Shown here: piece by piece, positions 5,885 to 10,447 of the stretch
Layout of the letters: each line of letters opens with the position of its first letter
Numbering within the stretch: the stretch's first letter is position 1
From: an uncultured Microbacterium sp.
Lineage (GTDB): Bacteria; Actinomycetota; Actinomycetes; Actinomycetales; Microbacteriaceae
Length of the DNA: 10,447 nucleotides
NCBI GenBank assembly: GCA_937988695.1
Contig: CALKHM010000080.1
Coordinates: 1 to 10,447 of the forward strand
Direction of reading: 5' to 3'
Notes under the pieces: model-generated
Told to the model about the DNA's origin: nothing
The model's input: only the letters and a program-made list of their open reading frames with translations
Database searches by the model: none
Translations under genes and position numbers: made by a program

Positions 5885-6166
5885 ATGGACGCCCCACAGA
5901 CGATGGTGCGAACTGAGATGGCGATCAACGGCGGAACCTTCCTCCTTGCCCAGGGCCAGGATGTCGAAGTTCTGAAGCGGCGGATCGTCGATGCAGTCCG
6001 TACGGATGGACAATTCGTCGAGTTCGTCGTGGTCGGAAACAGGCAAGTGAGCGTGCTCTTCTCGGAAACCACCCAGGTCACCTTCTCGGTCGAGACAGTG
6101 CAGTTCGATCCTCGCGACACGGGCGATGACACCGAGCCCTTCGGTGGAGCGTTCGATCTGTTGTAG
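5885..6166 (+). CDS. Small hypothetical protein, 93 aa
   Basis: The frame starts with ATG at 5885; in-frame ATGs at 5903 and 5918 are other options, and none has a strong ribosome site (GAAGG lies about 14 nt before the first). The sequence looks genuine: an N-terminal hairpin MAINGGTFLLAQGQD, a helix VEVLKRRIVDAVRTDG, then alternating strands FVEFVVVGNRQVSVLF and VTFSVETVQF, and an acidic tail ending GGAFDLL. I recall similar short proteins in Microbacteriaceae but no assigned function. No signal peptide or membrane segment is seen. It converges with the thioredoxin-like gene, with only 9 bp between their stop codons. Antisense frames across it are long but lack protein-like character. Confidence 0.68.
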   Translation: MDAPQTMVRTEMAINGGTFLLAQGQDVEVLKRRIVDAVRTDGQFVEFVVVGNRQVSVLFSETTQVTFSVETVQFDPRDTGDDTEPFGGAFDLL

Positions 6167-6175
6167 GACCGCTGT

Positions 6176-6508
6176 TCAACCAGCACAGCGCGGACTCGGC
6201 CAGACGCGGTCGCGCAGTGTCTGCTCCAGGGACAGCTGGCTGGGCGCGCCCGCCATCCCCGTCTCCGTGACGTAGACCCGGCACGCGAGATCCGCGGTTC
6301 TCCCGTCCGACGGGAACAGGTCTTCACCGTCCAGGAGGATCGTCGGCGAACCCGCAAAACCCGTTCTGGTGGCCTCTCGGTCCGTCCGGATGAGGACGTA
6401 CTCGACAGGCACGTCACGCAGACCGAGGGTGTCGAGCGCCTGCCGCGTCCGTGCCCCTGCCTCTCGCCAGTTGGGGCAATCCGCGATGTGTAACACCCGA
6501 ACCTGCAT
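6176..6508 (-). CDS. Thioredoxin-fold protein resembling the DF family
   Basis: The protein has 110 residues from an ATG at 6508. It opens with strand VRVLHIADC and the motif Cys11-Pro12-Asn-Trp, then an amphipathic helix, a strand VPVEYVLI, and Gly-Ser54-Pro55-Thr, the cis-proline loop typical of thioredoxin folds. The tail has LACRVYVTETGMAGAPS, which I recall from small proteins called DF-family (seleno)proteins or alkylmercury-lyase-like thioredoxins. The active site has a single Cys (Cys11) rather than CxxC, with Cys76 as a possible partner. A redox or thiol-metal role in the cytosol is inferred; the substrate is unknown. The upstream GAGAAT close to the start suggests a short or absent leader. 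No mercury-resistance genes are nearby. Confidence 0.82.
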   Translation of the reverse strand: MQVRVLHIADCPNWREAGARTRQALDTLGLRDVPVEYVLIRTDREATRTGFAGSPTILLDGEDLFPSDGRTADLACRVYVTETGMAGAPSQLSLEQTLRDRVWPSPRCAG

Positions 6509-6648
6509 ACGCCTATTCTCGCTGCATCTGGGCGGCCCGTCTCCACGGACGGCCCAGAGGAGACGAAGGGTGCGACGCCGTCCGACGGGTGCAGGTCGTC
6601 GCCCGACCGCGCGGTGCCCTCGCCGTGGTCGCCGAAGGGCTCATCTAG

Positions 6649-7277
6649 ATCACCTGGGCTGTGTTGGTCGTCGAATATGTCGGGCGATTGGTTGTTGCAG
6701 AGCATCCCTGGCGGTGGTTTTATCGACATCTGCTCGACCTCGCGATCGTTGCGCTGCCGATGCTGCGCCCGCTGCGTCTGATGCGGTTCCTGACTGCTAG
6801 TGCGCTCGTGCAGCGGGGTGCCGGCAAGATCCTCCGTGGGCGAGTCGTGGTGTACACGATCGCCGCCGCGGTACTGATCATCGTCATCGCGGCTCTGGCG
6901 ATCCTCGACGCCGAAGATGGGCACGGGACGATCGACACCTTCGGGGAAGCGCTGTGGTGGGCGTTGGTCACGATGACCACCGTGGGGTATGGGGACTTCA
7001 CCCCGGTGACCTTCGTCGGCAGATGCATTGCCGCTGGTTTCATGGTCGGGGGATCGCGCTGATCGGGGCCGTCACTGCGACGCTGGCCTCCTGGATCGTG
7101 GAGAAGATCTCGGACCAGACCGTCCGAGCTGACACGGCCACAGCCGCGCAAGTCGAACAGCTTCGTACGGAGCTCGCCGGGATAAGGCAAATGCTGCAGG
7201 TCGTGGCGGATGAGCATTGTGCATCCTCCTCGACCCCGGATGTAGCTGCGAGCGGCGAGCACGCCCCTTCGCCATGA
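6649..7277 (+). pseudogene. Voltage-gated-type K+ channel remnant, N-terminus missing and frameshifted
   Basis: Frame one (6649-7047) encodes a segment starting ITWAVLVVEYVGRLV, an Arg-rich S4-like helix (LRPLRLMRF), a hydrophobic helix S5 (about 70-82 counted from the GTG at 6661), and the K+ selectivity filter Thr-Thr-Val-Gly-Tyr-Gly-Asp (about 106-112). At a run of five G (7048-7052) the frame ends in GSR and TGA. The +/- one-base frame from 7053 continues exactly as the family does: IALIGAVTATLASWIVEKI (S6 end), then a coiled-coil-like tail VEQLRTELAGIRQMLQ, ending at 7277. One missing G restores the whole. Upstream, a TAG at 6646 precedes the channel frame and no S1-S2 hydrophobic helices appear in any frame. 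The gene has therefore lost its start as well as its frame. The 140 bp before it (6509-6648) hold no gene I can support. Confidence 0.8.
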
Positions 7278-7283
7278 GACCGC

Positions 7284-7316
7284 CTCACCAATCGCCCGAG
7301 GCGATCCCTTGGTGAG
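7284..7316. terminator. Long hairpin after the channel remnant
   Basis: CTCACCAA (7284-7291) pairs with TTGGTGAG (7309-7316), and the adjoining TCGCC (7292-7296) with GGCGA (7300-7304) around a CGA loop. This gives 13 bp with a TCCC bulge (7305-7308). It starts 7 bp after the remnant's stop and would end its transcript. No clear T-run follows. Its right arm overlaps the inverted repeat listed next, so it could be regulatory instead. Confidence 0.55.
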
Positions 7317-7327
7317 AAAGTTCTCAC
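7312..7327. promoter_or_regulatory. Inverted-repeat operator candidate in the promoter of the HsdR-N-like gene
   Basis: GTGAGAA (7312-7318) and TTCTCAC (7321-7327) are perfect 7-bp complements with only AG between them, a typical dimeric-repressor half-site layout. A candidate -10, TATATC (7347-7352, in CGGTATATCG), lies about 20 bp downstream, so the repeat would cover the -35 region. GGGGAAG at 7369-7375 is the ribosome site, 6 nt before the ATG. Which protein binds is unknown; no regulator gene is adjacent. Confidence 0.5.
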
Positions 7328-7381
7328 AAACCTGTACTGTCTCGGTATATCGATGCTGAGGCGAGGAACGGGGAAGAATCA

Positions 7382-8470
7382 ATGGACTTCAGCGAGCGGC
7401 TCTCTGCGCTGGCCAGCAAGGTCTTGGACGAGGCGGTCTCCGTGGAGACTGAGGAAGCCACCAAGAACGCATTCGTGATGCCCTTTATCGCGAACGTGCT
7501 GGGCTACGACGTCTTCGACCCGAAGGAGGTCGTTCCGGAGTTCACGGCAGATGTCGGCATAAAACGAGGTGAGAAGGTCGACTATGCCATCGTCAAGGAC
7601 GGCGAAGTTCAGATCCTGATCGAGTGCAAGATCAACAAGGGCGAGCTGAAGATCGAGCACGCGTCTCAGCTCTATCGCTACTTCGGTGTGACGAATGCGC
7701 GAGTCGCGGTGCTCACCAACGGCGTGGTCTGGCAGTTCTACTCCGACGTCGACGCACCCAATCGTATGGACCAGAAGCCGTTCCTGGTGCTGGATCTGCG
7801 CGACATCGACGACACTGTCGTTCCGGAGATCCAGAAGCTCAGCAAGGCATCGTTCGATCTCGACTCGATCGTCAGTGCGGCGGAGGAGCTGAAGTACGTA
7901 GGTGCCATTAAGCGGGAGATCGGCGCGGTGTTCAAGGAACCGACTGTCGAGCTGGTCAAGTTCTTCACATCGCGCGTATACGACGGCGCCTTCACGGCGC
8001 GAGTCAGGGAACAGTTCTCACCGCTGGTGGTGAAGGCAATCCGCCGGTATCTGAACGATCAGGTCAACGGTCGGCTCAAGGCGGCATTGAGTGCGGTGCC
8101 GGCCGCCGTCGACGATACCGATCATGGGACCGCCGACGATGGGGCTGCAACCGATCACGTAGATCCCGACGGAGACGGTATCGAGACCACCGCAGAGGAA
8201 CTTCTCGGATACCGCATCGTCAAAGCGATCGCGTGCAGTGAGGTCAAGCCGGAGCGGATCACTCAGCGCGACTCGAAGAGCTACTTCGCGATTCTGCTCG
8301 ATGACAACAACAGGAGGCCGATCGCGCGCCTCCACTTCAACGCTTCTTCGGCGAAGTACCTTGGGCTGCTCGACGAGGACAAGCGCGAGACCCGTCATCC
8401 GATCACTTCGTTGGATGGCATCTACGCGTTCGCCGAGCAGATCCGTGAGGCCGTCCGGCGGTACGCCTGA
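7382..8470 (+). CDS. Solitary HsdR N-terminal-like PD-(D/E)XK nuclease-domain protein
   Basis: The protein has 362 residues from ATG 7382 with a good ribosome site. Residues 1-110 match the type I restriction HsdR N-terminal fold (HSDR_N_2-like): a helix with Glu22-Thr-Glu24-Glu25, then FVMPFIANVLGYDVFDP, then EF, then Val-Asp67-Tyr, then Ile-Glu81-Cys-Lys83, then Gln96-Leu-Tyr-Arg-Tyr-Phe. Asp67, Glu81 and Lys83 form the PD-(D/E)XK catalytic set, and all are intact. The middle is helical. An acidic Asp/Gly/Thr-rich linker (about 245-270) precedes a C-terminal domain with strands around SKSYFAILLDD and ARLHFNA. There is no helicase (DEAD) region, and no hsdM or hsdS nearby, so this is not a type I system. 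Such short proteins are known from prophages and chromosomes with unclear roles. A nuclease role in defence or DNA turnover is inferred. Confidence 0.85.
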   Translation: MDFSERLSALASKVLDEAVSVETEEATKNAFVMPFIANVLGYDVFDPKEVVPEFTADVGIKRGEKVDYAIVKDGEVQILIECKINKGELKIEHASQLYRYFGVTNARVAVLTNGVVWQFYSDVDAPNRMDQKPFLVLDLRDIDDTVVPEIQKLSKASFDLDSIVSAAEELKYVGAIKREIGAVFKEPTVELVKFFTSRVYDGAFTARVREQFSPLVVKAIRRYLNDQVNGRLKAALSAVPAAVDDTDHGTADDGAATDHVDPDGDGIETTAEELLGYRIVKAIACSEVKPERITQRDSKSYFAILLDDNNRRPIARLHFNASSAKYLGLLDEDKRETRHPITSLDGIYAFAEQIREAVRRYA

Positions 8471-8482
8471 GAACCGACCAGC

Positions 8483-8517
8483 CGACGCGTGCGCGGCGAT
8501 GCGGTCAGGCCGCGTCG
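8483..8517. terminator. Possible convergent terminator
   Basis: CGACGCG (8483-8489) and CGCGTCG (8511-8517) are perfect 7-bp complements with a 21-nt interior. They lie between the convergent HsdR-N-like and MFS genes, running slightly into the MFS 3' end. The long loop and lack of T-runs make this uncertain. Confidence 0.35.
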
Positions 8518-9734
8518 CCGATGAGCACCGCGGCGCCCTCCTCCTCGAGATCCGCCTCGTGCACATCGATGCGGTTGAGCACGGTACGGCCGAGCAGGAT
8601 GGCAAGGGTCGCGACGAGCACCGACGCGCCCGCGAAGAAGTACGGGATCGAGGCGTCGAACGCGTGCCACAGCGCGGCAGCGATCGGCGGGGCGACGGCG
8701 CCCCCGATGAAGCGCACGGCGGAGTACGCCGACGACGCCACTGCCCGGGGCAGGTCGGTGGCTTCCATGACCGCTTCGGTGAGCACCGTGTTCATGACGC
8801 CCAGCAGCAGACCGCCCACCACGATGCAGACCACGAGTGCGACGACCGACGCGACGAGCACACCAGCCACGATCAGGTCGGCAGCCAGCAGCGGCAGGAT
8901 GATGAACATCACCGTGGTGCGCGGCATCCGGTGCAGCAGGATCGGTGCGATCCATACGCTGGTGATCGCCAGGGCAACCCCCCAGCCGAAGAACGTCAGC
9001 CCAATGCCCATGGCCGAGAAGCCGAGCACGAACGGTGAGAAGGCCAGCAGCACAAAGAAGCCGATGTTGTAGAACAGCGCGGCCACGGCCAAGACGGCCA
9101 GTGCGGGAATCCGCAGGGCGCGGAAGGGAGCCGACAGCGGCATGGGTGCGCGCTTCTCACCCTTGGTGCGCAGCAGCACGAGAACGGCGACGAAGGCGAC
9201 CGCCATGAGCACGACCACCCCGAAGAACGGGCCGCGCCAGCTCATCTCGCCCAGGAGGCCGCCCAGGAGCGGGCCGACGGCGATGCCGATGCCCAGCGCG
9301 GCCTCGTACAGGATGATGGCCGCCTCGCTGCCGCCGGACGCGGCGCCCACGATGGTGGCCAACGCGGTGGAGATGAACAGTGCGTTGCCCAGGCCCCATC
9401 CTGCGCGGAAGCCGATGATCGCGTCGACGCTGCCGCTGGTCGCACACAGCAGCGCGAAGAGCACGATGAGAGCCAGGCCCACCAGCAGGGTCGCCTTCGA
9501 GCCGATGCGGCTGGACACCCAACTCGTGATGAGCATCGCGGCACCGGTCACCAGCAGATAGCTCGTGAACAACAGCTCGGTCTGCACGGGGTCGGCCTGC
9601 AGCGATTCGGCGATCGCCGGGAGGATGGGATCGACCAGGCCGATGCCCATGAAGGCGACCACGCACGCGAAGGCGACGGCCCACACCTGTGCGGGCTGGC
9701 GCCAGATCGATCCTGTGGACGATGCGGATGTCAT
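8505..9734 (-). CDS. MFS drug-efflux-type transporter (DHA1-like)
   Basis: The protein has 409 residues, the usual size for a 12-helix major facilitator, with hydrophobic helices throughout. Helix 1 carries Asp35-Pro36, common in drug/H+ antiporters. The loop 2-3 signature (motif A) appears in the variant form SSRIGSKATLLVG at about 74-86. Arg110 in helix 4 starts a motif-B-like RAGWGLG, and motif C of drug antiporters is seen as ALGIGIAVGPLLGG at about 146-159. It most likely exports a toxic small molecule using the proton gradient; the substrate is unknown. The ATG overlaps the marR stop by 4 bp (ATGA), with AAGGAG 8 nt upstream. The gene is therefore coupled to its MarR regulator, the standard arrangement for drug-inducible efflux. 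An acidic cytosolic tail (LEEEGAA) ends the protein. Confidence 0.92.
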   Translation of the reverse strand: MTSASSTGSIWRQPAQVWAVAFACVVAFMGIGLVDPILPAIAESLQADPVQTELLFTSYLLVTGAAMLITSWVSSRIGSKATLLVGLALIVLFALLCATSGSVDAIIGFRAGWGLGNALFISTALATIVGAASGGSEAAIILYEAALGIGIAVGPLLGGLLGEMSWRGPFFGVVVLMAVAFVAVLVLLRTKGEKRAPMPLSAPFRALRIPALAVLAVAALFYNIGFFVLLAFSPFVLGFSAMGIGLTFFGWGVALAITSVWIAPILLHRMPRTTVMFIILPLLAADLIVAGVLVASVVALVVCIVVGGLLLGVMNTVLTEAVMEATDLPRAVASSAYSAVRFIGGAVAPPIAAALWHAFDASIPYFFAGASVLVATLAILLGRTVLNRIDVHEADLEEEGAAVLIGDAA

Positions 9735-10162
9735 CGAGCGGCTCCTTGAAGGGTGGTGCGGGATTTCAGGATTCGTGCGGCATGGGAGAGCACCGCCCAG
9801 TCCTCGTCGGACAGATCGGCGAACAACGGTGCAAGGGCGTCACGCAGCTCGATCCGCCATGCGGCGAGCTCCTCACCTCCGCGTGCGGTGATGCTGATCA
9901 CGGTCGCGCGGGAGTCGGAGGGGTCATGGTCCCGGCAGACGAGCCCGGCCTCGGCCAGCTGGCCGATCAGGCGGGTCATGCCGGGCTGGGTGGCACGGCT
10001 GGCAGCGGCGAGCTCGCCCAGACGCATGGCGCCGTCGGACTGCAGGATGCTCAATGCCCGCCACTGCGTGGACGGTGCGTCGTTCTTGGTCTCGAGCGCG
10101 GCGAGCCGGGTCAGCACGTGCGCTGCGGTCACGATCTCGGAGATGTCTTCAGCGCGAGGCAT
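9731..10162 (-). CDS. MarR-family transcriptional regulator
   Basis: The protein has 143 residues, normal for MarR. I chose ATG 10162 (MPRAEDIS...) because the frame further upstream runs through the promoter and does not look like protein. The winged helix-turn-helix spans about 48-95: MRLGELAAAS, recognition helix ATQPGMTRLIGQLAEAGL, then the wing with Asp80-Pro-Ser-Asp83-Ser-Arg85, the conserved MarR D-x-x-D-x-R pattern. Flanking helices would form the dimer interface. It probably represses its own operon with the MFS gene, and perhaps the divergent SDR gene, until a phenolic or other small ligand binds. No Shine-Dalgarno sequence precedes the ATG, so the mRNA may be nearly leaderless. The stop overlaps the MFS start by 4 bp. 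Confidence 0.93.
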   Translation of the reverse strand: MPRAEDISEIVTAAHVLTRLAALETKNDAPSTQWRALSILQSDGAMRLGELAAASRATQPGMTRLIGQLAEAGLVCRDHDPSDSRATVISITARGGEELAAWRIELRDALAPLFADLSDEDWAVLSHAARILKSRTTLQGAAR

Positions 10163-10170
10163 ACCAAAAG

Positions 10171-10189
10171 TATATACCAGGGATATATA
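10171..10189. promoter_or_regulatory. MarR operator candidate between divergent genes
   Basis: TATATACCAGGGATATATA is an imperfect palindrome with 6-bp complementary ends, plus one C-G pair nearer the middle. It lies 9 bp upstream of the marR start. It stands out as very A/T-rich in a GC-rich genome and contains -10-like sequences on both strands, so it likely combines divergent promoters with a MarR box. A bound dimer would block both genes. Confidence 0.65.
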
Positions 10190-10255
10190 ACTGGCGAATC
10201 TAATGCGCGGAGAGGACGTCGCGACGATGATGGCGAGAGAGGAACGGAGCGTGCG

Positions 10256-10447
10256 ATGATACAGGATCTGGAAGGCCGACGCGCGGTCGTCACCGGCGGC
10301 GCGAGCGGGATCGGGCTGGCCTGCGCGCACGAACTGGCCGGTCGCGGTGCACACGTGGTGATCGCCGACCTTGATGCGGATGCCGCGGGAGCGGCGGCAT
10401 CCGGGATCGACGGCGAGGGGTGGCAGATCGGTCTGTCCGACACCGAG
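10256..10447 (+). CDS. SDR-family dehydrogenase, C-terminus cut by window edge
   Basis: Sixty-four codons are visible from ATG 10256, with GGAG 6 nt upstream. The start shows the short-chain dehydrogenase cofactor site Thr-Gly-Gly-Ala-Ser-Gly-Ile-Gly at about 13-20. A second strand HVVIADLD follows, whose Asp at the end predicts NAD(H) preference. The family is oxidoreductases of about 250 residues, so three quarters of the gene lies outside the window, including the catalytic Ser-Tyr-Lys. The substrate cannot be told; 3-hydroxyacyl-type dehydrogenases start in a similar way. It is divergent from marR with 93 bp between starts, so it may share MarR control. Confidence 0.9.
   Translation, partial: MIQDLEGRRAVVTGGASGIGLACAHELAGRGAHVVIADLDADAAGAAASGIDGEGWQIGLSDTE

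Noticed and set aside
5731..6924. Minus-strand open frame of 397 codons across three features
   Set aside because: It overlaps the 93-aa gene, the thioredoxin-like gene and the channel remnant, and its composition is low-complexity Arg/Ser/Pro typical of a shadow frame.
7382..8470. Complete type I restriction-modification locus
   Set aside because: No helicase motor, methyltransferase or specificity subunit is present in the protein or beside it.
9731..10354. Extended 207-aa start for the MarR gene
   Set aside because: The extra 64 residues would cross the palindromic promoter region and do not resemble a MarR N-terminus; ATG 10162 gives the normal length.

Overview
The window comes from a high-GC Gram-positive bacterium, most likely an actinobacterium of the Microbacteriaceae (Microbacterium-like). 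The grounds are strong G/C third-position bias, GTG starts, an actinobacterial-type histidinol-phosphatase (HisN), a MarR/MFS pair and a tRNA without encoded CCA. This is inference from composition and protein families; no database was searched.

Region 1 (1 to about 2876) looks like the right end of an integrated element. It holds a left-truncated PD-(D/E)XK nuclease-like gene on the minus strand, a divergent gene for a zinc-ribbon plus NERD nuclease-like protein interrupted by an in-frame TAA, a small orphan gene, and about 320 bp of non-coding DNA. That non-coding DNA carries 11-bp tandem repeats, TCTGAG-type repeats spaced on the 10-bp helical repeat, and a hairpin. It ends at 2877-2899 in a sequence that reads as the last 23 nt of a tmRNA (ssrA) or tRNA gene including CCA. 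An 11-bp perfect terminator stem follows at once. The simplest reading is that an element integrated into the 3' end of ssrA and displaced this 3' end and its native terminator. The rebuilt ssrA would then lie left of position 1.

Region 2 (2900-5725) looks like ordinary chromosome. It has a zinc-dependent alcohol dehydrogenase-type oxidoreductase, a 15-bp bidirectional terminator shared with the convergent minus-strand pair hisN and a lipoprotein gene (4-bp overlap), then tRNA-Lys(CTT) with its own terminator.

Region 3 (5726-8470) is a patchwork. It contains a small conserved-looking 93-aa protein, a thioredoxin-fold DF-family-like protein, a K+ channel pseudogene (N-terminus missing, plus a 1-base frameshift in a G run), and a solitary gene for an HsdR-N-terminal-like PD-(D/E)XK protein. 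The last has an inverted-repeat operator candidate in its promoter.

Region 4 (8471-10447) is a minus-strand marR-MFS efflux operon with a 4-bp overlap, divergent from an SDR dehydrogenase that runs off the right edge. A near-palindromic AT-rich operator candidate lies between them.

The best candidates for something new are the nuclease-like proteins of region 1 at the tip of the integrated element, and the solitary HsdR-N-like gene. Neither matches, from sequence alone, a defence system I can name. The two decaying genes (NERD stop, channel frameshift) could also be sequencing errors and need read-level checking.
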